Source: Magnetospirillum moscoviense | Lineage (GTDB): Bacteria; Pseudomonadota; Alphaproteobacteria; Rhodospirillales; Magnetospirillaceae | Length of the DNA: 64,000 nucleotides | NCBI RefSeq assembly: GCF_001650635.1 | Contig: NZ_LWQU01000104.1 | Span: 1 to 64,000, forward strand | Direction: 5' to 3' | Part shown: piece after piece, positions 42,559 to 51,646 of the stretch | How positions within the stretch are numbered: the first letter of the stretch is position 1 | Layout: every line of letters starts with the position of its first letter | Notes under the pieces: generated by a model | Databases searched by the model: none | Told to the model about the DNA's origin: nothing | Seen by the model: only the letters and a program-made list of their open reading frames with translations | Position numbers and translations under genes: made by a program

Positions 42559-43607
42559 TGGTGCCGTTCCGGATCACCTATGCCTGGGAAACCAGCGATT
42601 GTCCCGGTCGGATCACCTTCGCCACCGAGCCGGCGGCCGATCTGGCGGCGGCGGTGATCAAGGCGGTTCGCCCGGTCCTGCCGGTCGCAGGGGCACGTTT
42701 GCGGGCCTTGTCGGCGGCGGCGGCGGCGGGAACCGCCATCGGCGGCTACGCCCTGACCGGTCCGGACGGCCAGTGGTTCCTGCGGATCACCTCGCATATC
42801 GGCACGGCCTCTTTGGAAAAGGCCCTGGTCGATGGCCTTGCGGCGGCCGGCGTTCCCGTCAACCCGATCCTGGCCGCCGGGATCGCCTTCGTGTGGCGCG
42901 GTCACCAATTGCGCCTCGATATCCGGCCTTTGGTCATGGCTCGCCATTTCGACGGTTCCGACGGCGATCTGGTGGCGCTGGGGCGGGTCATGGCGGCGGC
43001 GCACCGCGCGCTGGCCGAAACCACCGTCGCCCCAGAGGTCTGCCGTCTGGCGGCGACGCGCAACGACCGTCTGCGCGGGCACCGCGACCGGCTGGCCGAG
43101 GTGCTGCGCGGCGGCGGCGACCTCGCCGCGATGGGATTTCCGCCCGGTTGGGCCGAGCGCAATCGCGACTGGTTACAGCGTTGGTGCGCCGAGTACCGCC
43201 CCGACTGGCACCTGCAGCCGGGCGCCCAATGCCTGCATGGCGAAATTCATCAGGGGAACGTGCTCTATGACGGGGCGGGCACGGCCATATTAGTGGATTT
43301 CGAGGAAAGCACCGACGTGTTCGCACCGCCGGTATGGGATTTTGCCTATGCCGTACAGCGCTTCTGCCTGTTCGATCAGCCCGAGCGCGGCGTCTTTCTC
43401 GCGCGGCTTGGCCACCTGACCGCCGGATACGGCCGGACCATCGACGGATCGGGCGACGGCATGCGCCAGATCGCCTATCATTGCATGGCGACGCTGCTGG
43501 ACCTTTTCATCGAGCGGGGCTTGTCGTCGCCCGAAAGCGAGTTCGACAAGTTCGTGCAACTCGAGGGCCGTGCGGCCCGACTGGTACGCGATGGCTCCCT
43601 CTCCTGA
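42555..43607 (+). CDS. APH-family kinase-like protein with Glu in the catalytic loop
   Basis: A 350-residue protein of the aminoglycoside phosphotransferase/choline kinase-like fold. The catalytic loop reads LHGEIHQGN, with Glu230 in place of the usual Asp and Asn235 kept. The metal-binding DFE is at 248-250. Members phosphorylate small molecules, including sugars and amino alcohols. In this position it may phosphorylate the sugar used by the adjacent NeuB-like protein, or be catalytically altered. The start is GTG 42555 or ATG 42558, both at the previous stop. The 3' end overlaps the next gene by 17 bases. Confidence 0.7.
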   Translation: MMVPFRITYAWETSDCPGRITFATEPAADLAAAVIKAVRPVLPVAGARLRALSAAAAAGTAIGGYALTGPDGQWFLRITSHIGTASLEKALVDGLAAAGVPVNPILAAGIAFVWRGHQLRLDIRPLVMARHFDGSDGDLVALGRVMAAAHRALAETTVAPEVCRLAATRNDRLRGHRDRLAEVLRGGGDLAAMGFPPGWAERNRDWLQRWCAEYRPDWHLQPGAQCLHGEIHQGNVLYDGAGTAILVDFEESTDVFAPPVWDFAYAVQRFCLFDQPERGVFLARLGHLTAGYGRTIDGSGDGMRQIAYHCMATLLDLFIERGLSSPESEFDKFVQLEGRAARLVRDGSLS

Positions 43608-44694
43608 TTCTCCCTTCCACCTGCTGGTTTCCGCCCGTGATACGGGCGGGGCGGCGCACTTGCTGCCGGTCTTGCGGGCGGCGTCCTGCCGTGCCGGTTG
43701 GCGGGTCACGGTCACCGCCGCCATGCCGGCCTTCGAGGTTCTGCGCGCCGCCGGCATCGAGGTGGTGGCGGCGCCATCGGAAGAGGGCGAGGTGCTGGCC
43801 TTTGCCGCCGAGCTGGTGCGGTCCTGCCGGCCCGATGCCATTCTGTCCGGCCTTTCCGGCCAGGGGCGCGGCATCGACGAGGCCTTGGCCGCCGCCGCCG
43901 GCGCGATTCCCACCTTCGCGCTGCAGGATTATCCGGGCGACGTCAATCCGGGATGGGGGCCGGTGGCCTCGACCTTCCTGGTCGGCGACGCCGAGAGCGC
44001 GCGTCTGACCCACAAGGAAGTGCCCGGCAGTCAAACCCGGATCGTCGGCAATGTCCGTTTCGGCGCCTTGGCGGCGGCGGCTGATCCCATGGCCATGCGG
44101 GCTGCCGCCCGGGCTCGTCTGGGCGTCGCCGACGATCGCCCGGTGGTCGGCTTCTATGGGCAGTTCCTGGAAATCGACGGATATTGGCGGACCTTGTCCA
44201 CGCTGGGCGAAGCGTTGCGGGCCGTTCTTCCCGGTGCCCTGGTGGTTTTGCGGCCGCACCCGAAAGAAGAAGACGCCCGCAGGCTGCGGGCGATGGAATT
44301 GCTGGCCGGCGGGCTCGAGACCATCCTCGATCCCCTGGAGAGCGAGGAATCGGTCTGTGCCGCCGATGTCGCCACCACCTGCTTTTCGACCAGCCTCAAC
44401 ATCCTCAACTACTTCAACCGGGTTTCGCCCCGGCCGATGGGGGTGGGGCTCTACCTGCTTATGGATGCCGAGTTGGTGACATGGTATCACACCTACAATC
44501 GGCCCGACCGTCCGCCCCTGGCCGAACTGGCGCTTGAATGCCGCGAGGCCCGGACTTTGCCCGACCTTCTGACCAAGGCGGCCAGCGCCCTCGAGGCGAC
44601 CCGGCTGTGGACCGAGACCAACCGGGTGCTGGCCGCGCCGGCCGACGTCGCCGACAGCGTCTTGGAAATCGTGTCGGCAGGGGGAAGGCCATGA
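43591..44694 (+). CDS. Unclassified GT-B-like glycosyltransferase candidate
   Basis: A 367-residue soluble protein with two Rossmann-like halves. An N-terminal VSARDTGGAAHLLPVLRAA strand-loop-helix resembles the acceptor domain of UDP-GlcNAc epimerase/LpxB-like GT-B proteins. A central VVLRPHPKEED motif is a common GT-B donor-domain feature. No named family is recognised. The ATG at 43591 overlaps the kinase by 17 bases, and the end overlaps the ABC transporter by ATGA. Its place just before a lipid-linked-glycan flippase suits a late step of glycan assembly. Confidence 0.55.
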   Translation: MAPSPDSPFHLLVSARDTGGAAHLLPVLRAASCRAGWRVTVTAAMPAFEVLRAAGIEVVAAPSEEGEVLAFAAELVRSCRPDAILSGLSGQGRGIDEALAAAAGAIPTFALQDYPGDVNPGWGPVASTFLVGDAESARLTHKEVPGSQTRIVGNVRFGALAAAADPMAMRAAARARLGVADDRPVVGFYGQFLEIDGYWRTLSTLGEALRAVLPGALVVLRPHPKEEDARRLRAMELLAGGLETILDPLESEESVCAADVATTCFSTSLNILNYFNRVSPRPMGVGLYLLMDAELVTWYHTYNRPDRPPLAELALECREARTLPDLLTKAASALEATRLWTETNRVLAAPADVADSVLEIVSAGGRP

Positions 44695-46499
44695 AGGGGT
44701 TGATCCGCGCCGTTCGGGACTCCATCGGCTTGCTGCCGGCCGGCTGTGCCCGCCGGCTGTGGCTGCTGATCCCGCTGATGGGGGTATCGGCGGTGTTCGA
44801 AATGGTCGGGTTGGGCCTGATCCTGCCGCTGGTCAACGCCATCGCGGTGCCCGACCAGCCGCTGCACCTGCCGTTCGCGCACCGTCTGGGCGTTCTTGGC
44901 GAAGTGAACGGGGAAGAGATCGTGCTGCCCCTGGCCATCGCGGTCGCCCTTTTCTATCTGCTGAAGAACGGCCTGTTGCTGTTCGCGGCCTGGGTCGAAA
45001 ACAGCATCATCATGGATGCGGTGGCCCGTGGCGCCAGCCAGCTGATGCGGACCTACATGACCGCGTCCTATGTGTTTCACCTCAAGCACAATTCCGCCGA
45101 GCTGATCCGCAACATCAACCTGGCCTGCGACGATGTCTTTCGCGGTGTGCTCAAGCCGTTCATGCGGCTTGTGGCCGAAGGGATGATCGTCGTGGGGATC
45201 TTCACCGTGCTGGTGCTGACCGATCCGGTGGTCACCGTGGCGATGGGGTTGTTCCTGGGGTCGGTGCTGGCGTTCTTCTATGTCGTGACCCATCGCCGCA
45301 TCACCAGCGGTGGCCGGCGGTCGCAGGCGCTGCACGCGGTCATCTTGCAGGGACTCAATCAAAGCCTGGGCGGGTTCAAGGAAGTCCGGGTCCGGCGCTG
45401 CGAGCCGTTTTTCGTCGATGCCTTCGTCCGCCTGCGGCACGAGATGTCGCAGATCCAGGTCTTCAACCAGACCATCGTCGAGGTGCCCCGGCTGACCATC
45501 GAAACCCTGCTGGTGTTCGCGTTCGTGGTGGCGGTGGTCATGGTCCGGGCCCGGGGCGGCGTCACCGTCGAAGTGCTGCCGCTGCTGGCGCTGTACGCCC
45601 TGGCCGGGTTCCGGCTGATGCCGACCTTCAACAAGCTGGTGCTTTATCTCAACACCATCCGCTTCAACATCCCGGCGATGAACAACGTCTTGGCGCACCA
45701 TCGCGGCCTGGAGGCCGCCGCCGCCGCCGCGCCGTCGCCTGCGGGTGAGGGTCGGCTGGCGATGCAACGCGAGGTGCGGGTGGATGCGCTCAGCTACACC
45801 TATCCCGGGGCCGAACGGCCCTCGCTGGACCATATCGACCTGACCATCGCGCGCGGCCAATCCATCGGTCTGGTCGGCGGCTCTGGCGCCGGCAAGACCA
45901 CGCTGGCCGACATTATCCTGGGTCTGCTCGAGCCCCAGTCCGGCCGGCTTCTGGTGGATGGCGCACCGGTGGCCGACATCGCCGCGTGGCAGCGCTCCCT
46001 GGGCTATGTGCCGCAATTCATTTATCTGCTGGACGACAGCGTCCGCCGCAATGTCGCCATCGGGTTGGCCGACGACGCCATCGACGACGCCGCGGTGTGG
46101 CGCGCCCTGGAACAGTCGCGGCTGGCCGATTTCATCCGCAAATTGCCGCAAGGGCTGGACACGATGCTGGGCGAGAACGGCTCGCTGCTGTCGGGCGGGC
46201 AGCGGCAGCGGATCGGTATCGCGCGGGCGCTATACCACCAGCCGCAATTGCTGGTGCTCGACGAGGCGACCTCGGCCCTGGACAACGCCACCGAGCGCGA
46301 AGTGTCGGCCGCCATCGAGGAACTGACCGGCCAGGTGACCCTGGTCATCATCGCCCACCGCCTGAGCACCGTCCGCAAATGCGACCTCTTGTACCTGCTC
46401 GATCATGGGCGCGTGGTCGAGAGCGGCACGTTTTTGGAACTGTCAAGCCGCAGCCCGGCTTTCCGCGCCATGCTCGACCATGACCCGGCGGTCGTGTGA
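44691..46499 (+). CDS. ABC exporter, lipid-linked oligosaccharide flippase type (PglK-like)
   Basis: A 602-residue half-transporter. Six membrane helices occupy about residues 20-310 and the nucleotide-binding domain about 360-602. Walker A (GGSGAGKTT, near 396-404), the signature LSGGQRQR, Walker B LLVLDEATSALD and the switch histidine in IAHRL are all intact. PglK and relatives flip undecaprenyl-linked glycans across the inner membrane as homodimers. No Wzx, Wzm/Wzt or Wzy is obvious in the window, so this may be the exporter of the finished unit. The ATG overlaps the upstream stop. It is followed by the longest gap in the run (69 bases). Confidence 0.87.
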   Translation: MKGLIRAVRDSIGLLPAGCARRLWLLIPLMGVSAVFEMVGLGLILPLVNAIAVPDQPLHLPFAHRLGVLGEVNGEEIVLPLAIAVALFYLLKNGLLLFAAWVENSIIMDAVARGASQLMRTYMTASYVFHLKHNSAELIRNINLACDDVFRGVLKPFMRLVAEGMIVVGIFTVLVLTDPVVTVAMGLFLGSVLAFFYVVTHRRITSGGRRSQALHAVILQGLNQSLGGFKEVRVRRCEPFFVDAFVRLRHEMSQIQVFNQTIVEVPRLTIETLLVFAFVVAVVMVRARGGVTVEVLPLLALYALAGFRLMPTFNKLVLYLNTIRFNIPAMNNVLAHHRGLEAAAAAAPSPAGEGRLAMQREVRVDALSYTYPGAERPSLDHIDLTIARGQSIGLVGGSGAGKTTLADIILGLLEPQSGRLLVDGAPVADIAAWQRSLGYVPQFIYLLDDSVRRNVAIGLADDAIDDAAVWRALEQSRLADFIRKLPQGLDTMLGENGSLLSGGQRQRIGIARALYHQPQLLVLDEATSALDNATEREVSAAIEELTGQVTLVIIAHRLSTVRKCDLLYLLDHGRVVESGTFLELSSRSPAFRAMLDHDPAVV

Positions 46500-46568
46500 G
46501 CGCGGCGCACGGCTTGCCGTGGGCCGAGAAATAGCCGATAAGGTTTGGCGTCTCCGGTAAGAGCCTCC

Positions 46569-47678
46569 ATGACCCGATCGCATTCGATGCCTGCGCCACG
46601 TACCGCCGTTGCCGACCCGACACTGACCCGTCCCGACTGGACCCGCGGAAGCCCGCGCGATCCCGCGCGGCTGTGGCTGGACAAGAACGAGAACTGGGAC
46701 CCCGAGCTGAACCGGGTGGTGGCCGAGGTGATGCGCGCCCTGCCGGCCGAGGCCTATTGCACCTATCCGGAATCGGCCCAGCTTTACGCCAAGCTGGCCG
46801 CCTGGGCCGGGGTCGAGCCGGGCAACCTGATGCTGGCCGCCGGTTCCGACGGGGTGATCCGTTCGGTGTTCGAGGCCTATGTCGAGCCCGGCGACACCGT
46901 CATCCACACCGTGCCGACCTTCGCCATGTATTCGGTCTACAGCCGCATGTACGGCGCCCGTGTCGTCGGCATCGAGTACGAACGTGGCTCCGACGGCCCG
47001 GTCTTGGCCATCGACCGGCTGCTGACGGCCATCCGCACCGAAGGCCCCAAGCTGGTGTGCCTGCCCAATCCCGACAGCCCGACCGGTACGGTGGTCCCGC
47101 CCGAGCAGTTGGAGTCCATCATCGCGGCGGCCGGCGAGGCCGGCGCCTTGATGCTGGTGGACGAGGCCTATCACCCCTTTCATCCCGACAGCGTGGTGCC
47201 GGCGATCGCGCGCTACCCGCACCTGGTGGTGTGCCGTTCGACCGGCAAGGCCTGGGGCATGGCCGGCATCCGCATCGGCTATGGCGTGGCCTCGCCCGAG
47301 GTCGCCAAGATCCTGCACAAGGTCCGTCCGATGTACGAGGTCGGCGCCGTGGCGGTGCACGCCTTCGAAGCCATGCTGGACCACGCCGATGCCATGCGGG
47401 CCTCGGTCGCCCGCCTCGAGGCCGGCAAGGCCCTGTTCCTGGCCGAGATGGAGACCCTGGGCTTCAAGGTCCTGAAGGGCGCCGGCAATTTCTGTCACGT
47501 CGCCTTCGGCGCCCATGCCGCCGCCATCCATGCCCGCCTCGACGGTCGGGTGATGTATCGCAAGGATTTCGCCGAGCCGTGCCTGGCCGGCTATTCCCGT
47601 TTTTCCGCCGCCACGCCCGAATTGTTCGCCCCGGTCATCGCCCTGATCCGCGCCGCAATCCAAGGAAACCGTCCATGA
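46569..47678 (+). CDS. HisC-like PLP-dependent aminotransferase
   Basis: A 369-residue fold-type I aminotransferase of the histidinol-phosphate group. The N-terminal LDKNENWDP, the cofactor-binding GSDGVIRSV, NPDSPTG, and the Schiff-base Lys227 in RSTGKAWGMAG are visible. It probably aminates a keto intermediate rather than making histidine, since sugar dehydrogenases and a cytidylyltransferase follow with 4-base overlaps. A 69-base gap precedes it, containing a 6-base-arm hairpin (46508-46521) and a weak TTGCCG/ATAAGG pair that could be an internal promoter. The ATG at 46569 has AAGAG 8 bases upstream. Confidence 0.8.
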   Translation: MTRSHSMPAPRTAVADPTLTRPDWTRGSPRDPARLWLDKNENWDPELNRVVAEVMRALPAEAYCTYPESAQLYAKLAAWAGVEPGNLMLAAGSDGVIRSVFEAYVEPGDTVIHTVPTFAMYSVYSRMYGARVVGIEYERGSDGPVLAIDRLLTAIRTEGPKLVCLPNPDSPTGTVVPPEQLESIIAAAGEAGALMLVDEAYHPFHPDSVVPAIARYPHLVVCRSTGKAWGMAGIRIGYGVASPEVAKILHKVRPMYEVGAVAVHAFEAMLDHADAMRASVARLEAGKALFLAEMETLGFKVLKGAGNFCHVAFGAHAAAIHARLDGRVMYRKDFAEPCLAGYSRFSAATPELFAPVIALIRAAIQGNRP

Positions 47679-48766
47679 GCGCCAATACCCTTGCCGTCGC
47701 CGTCATCGGCTGCGGCCGCATCGCCGGCCACCATTGCCGCTCGATCGCCGCCACCAGTGGCGTGCATCTGTCGGCGGTGTGCGATCTGGTGGCGGACAAG
47801 GCCCGCGCCTATGGCGAAGAATTCAACGTGCCGTATTACATCGACTACCGTGCCATGCTGCGCGCCCATCCGGAAATCTCGGTGGTGGCGGTGATCACGC
47901 CGTCGGGCATGCATGCCGAACACGCCACCGAGGTGATGGAACGCTGGGGCAAGCACGTCATCGTCGAGAAGCCGACCTTCATGACGCCATCGCAGCTGAA
48001 TGCCGCCTACGATCTGGCAGATCGTGTCGGCGTGCGCATCTTCCCGGTGTTCCAGAATCGCTACAACCTGGCGGTCCAGCGGGTCAAGCAGGCCATCGTC
48101 AGCGGCGAACTGGGCGCCATCCGCATCATGTCGGTGCGCACCCGCTGGTGCCGGCCGCAACGTTATTACGACCTGGCCCCCTGGCGCGGCACCTTCGCCC
48201 AGGATGGCGGCTGCCTGACCAACCAGGGCATCCACCATGTCGATCTGCTGCGTTACCTGGGCGGCGAGGTCGATAAGGTCAACGCCACCATGCGCACCCT
48301 GGGTGCCGAGATCGAGGTGGAAGACGCCGTGGTCGCCACCCTGACCTATCCGACCGGCGCCGTCGGCAATCTGGAAGTGACCACGGCGGCCCGACCCGAC
48401 GATTTCGAGGCATCCCTGTCCATCGTCGGCGAGAAGGGCCTGGCCCAGATCGGCGGCATCGCCGTCAACGAGCTGCAGATCTTCACCCCCGATCCCGCCG
48501 CCTGCACCCAGGCGTCTGAGGATTTCTCGCGCTGCGTCTACGGCTTCGGGCACGAGGCGATGTATCGCGACATCGCCGCCGATTTCCAGTCCGGCCGGCC
48601 CTATCCGGTGACCCGCGATGATTGCCTCTCCACCATCAAGCTGTTGAACGCCTTCTACCGCTCGGACGAGGCCGGCGGCTGGGTGGCGGTCGATGCCGAT
48701 GGCGAATCCACGCGCCTGGGCCGGCCCGACGAGGCCCTGGCCGATCTGTATCGGACCCCGGCATGA
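47675..48766 (+). CDS. Gfo/Idh/MocA-family dehydrogenase (first of two)
   Basis: A 363-residue NAD(P)-dependent sugar dehydrogenase. The Rossmann motif is GCGRIA (12-17) and the conserved Glu98-Lys99-Pro100 carries the catalytic lysine. A GIHHVDLLRYLGG segment near 190 provides the second catalytic histidine. Members oxidise a sugar or cyclitol hydroxyl (inositol dehydrogenase, WbpB/WlbA, KijD10). The substrate could be a nucleotide sugar or, given the cyclase homologue downstream, a cyclitol. It overlaps the aminotransferase and the second Gfo/Idh gene by ATGA. Confidence 0.85.
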   Translation: MSANTLAVAVIGCGRIAGHHCRSIAATSGVHLSAVCDLVADKARAYGEEFNVPYYIDYRAMLRAHPEISVVAVITPSGMHAEHATEVMERWGKHVIVEKPTFMTPSQLNAAYDLADRVGVRIFPVFQNRYNLAVQRVKQAIVSGELGAIRIMSVRTRWCRPQRYYDLAPWRGTFAQDGGCLTNQGIHHVDLLRYLGGEVDKVNATMRTLGAEIEVEDAVVATLTYPTGAVGNLEVTTAARPDDFEASLSIVGEKGLAQIGGIAVNELQIFTPDPAACTQASEDFSRCVYGFGHEAMYRDIAADFQSGRPYPVTRDDCLSTIKLLNAFYRSDEAGGWVAVDADGESTRLGRPDEALADLYRTPA

Positions 48767-49806
48767 GCACGCCCCTTCGCGTCGGAATCGCCGGCTTCGG
48801 CGTCGTCGGCAAGCGCCGCCGCCAGTTCATCGACCTTCGTTGCGATATGAAAACGGTCGCGGTGTGCGACCGCACCTTCGAGTCCGAGGGCCGGCTGGCC
48901 GACGGCGTGCGCCATTACCGCACCCCCGAGGCGTTGCTGGACAATGAAAGCCTGGACGTCTTGTTCGTCTGCCTGACCAACGAGGTGGCGGCCGACGTCA
49001 CCATCGCCGGCCTGGACAAGGGGCTGCATGTCTTTTGCGAGAAGCCGCCGGGCCGCGACGTTTCCGACATCGAGCGGGTCATCGAAGCCGAGGCCCGTCA
49101 CCCCGACCTTCGCCTGAAATACGGCTTCAACCACCGCTATCACGATTCGGTGCGCGACGCGCTGGCCATCGTCGCCTCGGGCGAGATGGGCGATGTGCTC
49201 AACATGCGCGGCGTCTACGGCAAGTCGCAATTCATCTCTTTCGGGGCGCATTCCGACTGGCGCACCCAGCGCGCCGTGGCCGGCGGCGGCATCCTGCTCG
49301 ACCAGGGCATCCACATGGTCGATCTGATGCGGCTGTTCGGCGGTGAATTCCACGAGGTCAGCAGCATCGTCTCGAACGATTTCTGGGGCCACGACATCGA
49401 GGACAACGCCTACGCGCTGATGCGCTCGGAAACCGGCTGCGTCGCCATGCTGCATTCGACCGCCACTCAATGGCGGCATCGTTTCAATCTCGAAATTACC
49501 TGTCGCAAGGGGGCCTTGATCCTGTCGGGCATCCTGTCGGGGTCGAAATCCTATGGCGCCGAGACCCTGTCGGTGGTGTGGGCCGGCGAAGACGACCAGG
49601 GCGACCCCAAGGAACAGACCACCCGCTATAACCGGGATCCCAGCTGGGCCGACGAAATCGCCGAATTCGCCGACGCGGTGCTGCGCGGCGGGGCCATCAG
49701 TGCCGGCTCGTCGGCCGACGCCCTGGCCACCATGCAACTGGTCTATCGCATCTATTGCGCCGATCCCCAGTGGAAGGCGCGCTGGAATCTGGAGTGCCCG
49801 TCATGA
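48763..49806 (+). CDS. Gfo/Idh/MocA-family dehydrogenase (second of two)
   Basis: A 347-residue NAD(P)-dependent dehydrogenase with Rossmann GFGVVG (11-16), Glu93-Lys94-Pro95, and a DQGIHMVDLMRLFGG segment near 185. It is clearly of the same family as its upstream neighbour but divergent in sequence, so the pair probably act at different carbons or on successive intermediates. It overlaps the upstream and downstream (KdsB-like) genes by ATGA. The substrate is not evident. Confidence 0.85.
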   Translation: MSTPLRVGIAGFGVVGKRRRQFIDLRCDMKTVAVCDRTFESEGRLADGVRHYRTPEALLDNESLDVLFVCLTNEVAADVTIAGLDKGLHVFCEKPPGRDVSDIERVIEAEARHPDLRLKYGFNHRYHDSVRDALAIVASGEMGDVLNMRGVYGKSQFISFGAHSDWRTQRAVAGGGILLDQGIHMVDLMRLFGGEFHEVSSIVSNDFWGHDIEDNAYALMRSETGCVAMLHSTATQWRHRFNLEITCRKGALILSGILSGSKSYGAETLSVVWAGEDDQGDPKEQTTRYNRDPSWADEIAEFADAVLRGGAISAGSSADALATMQLVYRIYCADPQWKARWNLECPS

Positions 49807-50573
49807 GCAAGATCATCGGCCTGATCCCCGCCCGCATGGCGGCCAGCCGTTTCCCCGGCAAGCCGTTGTTTCCCATCTTCGGCCGCCCGATGATCGAGCA
49901 TGTGTTCGAGCGCGCCCGGCTGTTCCCGCGCTGGGATGTCCTGGCCATCTGCACCTGCGACGAGGAAATCAAGGCGTTCGGCGAATCCAAGGGCTATCCG
50001 GTGATCATGACCGCCGACACCCACACCAGGGCGCTGGACCGGGTCGCCGAGGCTGCCACCAAGTGCGGCGTGGATGTGGCCGAAGACGACATCGTGCTGA
50101 ATGTCCAGGGCGACGAGCCGATGATGCATCCCGATATGATCGCCGCCACCATCAAGCCGATGGAAGAGCGCGCAGGCGAGGTGCGCGGCACCATGCTGGC
50201 CATGGACATCATTGACGAGGCGCAGTTCAAGAACCCCGACGCCCTGAAGATCATCCACGATCTGTCGGGCCGGGTGCTCTATACCTCGCGCCAGCCCATT
50301 CCGCATTGTAAACAATTCTCGCCCGAGCTGGGGGCCAAGCGCATCTATGGCATCTTCGGCTTTCGCTGGGATTTCCTGAAACTGTTCACCAGCCTGGCGC
50401 CCAGCCCGCTGGAGATCAAGGAAGCCTGTGATTCCAACCGGCTTTATGATTACGGCCATCACCAGCACATCGCGCCCTATCCGTTCCAGCCCAGCTATTC
50501 GGTCGACAGCCCGCACGATATCGGCATCGTCGAGGCCGCGATGCAGGCTGATCCGCTGTGGGGCCGCTATTGA
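49803..50573 (+). CDS. KdsB-like CMP-sugar cytidylyltransferase
   Basis: A 256-residue enzyme of the CMP-Kdo synthetase family. The CTP-binding IPARMAASRFPGKPL (8-22) and Mg-binding NVQGDEP (about 99-105) are well kept. The C-terminal half departs from housekeeping KdsB: the usual TPEDLE end reads SPHDIGIVE. KdsB activates 3-deoxy-ulosonic acids at the anomeric carbon. No other Kdo gene is nearby, and the flanking aminotransferase, dehydrogenases and cyclase suggest a specialised substrate, as with KdsB variants for 8-amino-Kdo. Confidence 0.8.
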   Translation: MSKIIGLIPARMAASRFPGKPLFPIFGRPMIEHVFERARLFPRWDVLAICTCDEEIKAFGESKGYPVIMTADTHTRALDRVAEAATKCGVDVAEDDIVLNVQGDEPMMHPDMIAATIKPMEERAGEVRGTMLAMDIIDEAQFKNPDALKIIHDLSGRVLYTSRQPIPHCKQFSPELGAKRIYGIFGFRWDFLKLFTSLAPSPLEIKEACDSNRLYDYGHHQHIAPYPFQPSYSVDSPHDIGIVEAAMQADPLWGRY

Positions 50574-51646
50574 CCGGCTGGACCGACCTGCTGGCGAGGG
50601 ACGCCGCCACCACCTTGCGCTGCCCGGCCTGCCGGGCGGGGGCGCTGGCGGTGGATTCCGACGCCCTGGTCTGTTCGTCGTGCGGGGCGCGCCATCCGCT
50701 GGATCGCGAGCGTCAGGTGGCGGCCTTGTTCGCCGCCGCTTCCCATGGCGGGTTGAAGGACGATATCCGCGCCTGGTGGGGCGATTTGTACGAACAGCTT
50801 TACGGCCCGACCGACCGCTCGCTGAACCCTGAGCGGCTGGAAGCCATGCTGACCGACACCGAGGACCTGTTCCGTGTCCGCGAGATGCTGCCTGTGGTCG
50901 AGATGCCGCTGGCCGAGCTGGCCGGCAAGAGCGTCCTGGAGATCGGCCCCGGCGGCGGCGCCCATTCCTGCCTGTTCAAGCGCTATGGCGCCTCGGTGAC
51001 GGCGGTGGACATCACGCCGGAACGGGCCATCTCGACCGCGCTGAAGTTGGGGCTGGTCACGGGCGGCGAGGGCCGCGCCTATAACGCCGACGCCGAGAAC
51101 CTGCCGTTTAGGGATGCCAGCTTCGACATCGTCTATTCCAACGGCGTGCTGCACCATTCCCAAGACACCGACAAGACCATCGCCGAGGTGTTTCGGGTCC
51201 TGAAGCCGGGCGGAAGAGCGGTGCTGATGCTCTATGCCCGCCATTCGGCCATCTTCTGGGGGACCATCGTCCCTTTGGGCCTGGTGCGCGGCGAGATGTT
51301 CCGCTGGCCCGAGGCCCAATGGGTCGGCCGCGTCACCGAAGGCAAGCCCAAGCACGGCCAGACCAGGAACCCGTTCACCCGGATTTATTCCGCTGCAGAA
51401 CTGGACCGCCTGCTGTCAGCGTTCCCGCTGCGGCGCTATCGCAAAAGCAGCTTTCAATGGGATAATTTCGCCATCCCGCGCCTGACCCAGATCCGGCGCA
51501 AGGTGCTGGGCTGGCTGGGCCGGGCCGCCCATCCCGGCGGCGTCTTGATCTATGGCGCCCCCTTCGTGTCGGAAACCAAGACCGAGCTGGCGCTGGGCCG
51601 CCATATCGGCTTTGCCTGGAACATCGTGGCGGAGAAACCGGCATGA
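50570..51646 (+). CDS. SAM-dependent methyltransferase with N-terminal zinc ribbon
   Basis: A 358-residue protein. A small zinc ribbon (Cys18-x2-Cys21, Cys35-x2-Cys38) precedes a class I methyltransferase core with motif I VLEIGPGGG at 122-130 and a SNGVLHHSQD motif near 190. Such proteins commonly O- or N-methylate sugars or lipids. The start is taken as TTG 50570 in ATTGA overlap with the KdsB-like stop; GTG 50558 is a close alternative. The acceptor is probably the sugar made by this module. Confidence 0.75.
   Translation: MTGWTDLLARDAATTLRCPACRAGALAVDSDALVCSSCGARHPLDRERQVAALFAAASHGGLKDDIRAWWGDLYEQLYGPTDRSLNPERLEAMLTDTEDLFRVREMLPVVEMPLAELAGKSVLEIGPGGGAHSCLFKRYGASVTAVDITPERAISTALKLGLVTGGEGRAYNADAENLPFRDASFDIVYSNGVLHHSQDTDKTIAEVFRVLKPGGRAVLMLYARHSAIFWGTIVPLGLVRGEMFRWPEAQWVGRVTEGKPKHGQTRNPFTRIYSAAELDRLLSAFPLRRYRKSSFQWDNFAIPRLTQIRRKVLGWLGRAAHPGGVLIYGAPFVSETKTELALGRHIGFAWNIVAEKPA

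Noticed and set aside
46508-46521. Hairpin CACGGC-TT-GCCGTG in the 69-base gap after the ABC flippase gene
   Set aside because: It has a two-base loop and no following T-run, so it does not support a terminator. It may still mark an internal regulatory gap, and is noted under the aminotransferase.
49803-50573. KdsB-like gene as the housekeeping CMP-Kdo synthetase
   Set aside because: No kdsA, kdsC, kdsD or lpx/waa gene is nearby, the C-terminal motif differs, and it overlaps a dehydrogenase/cyclase module. It cannot be excluded without the rest of the genome.
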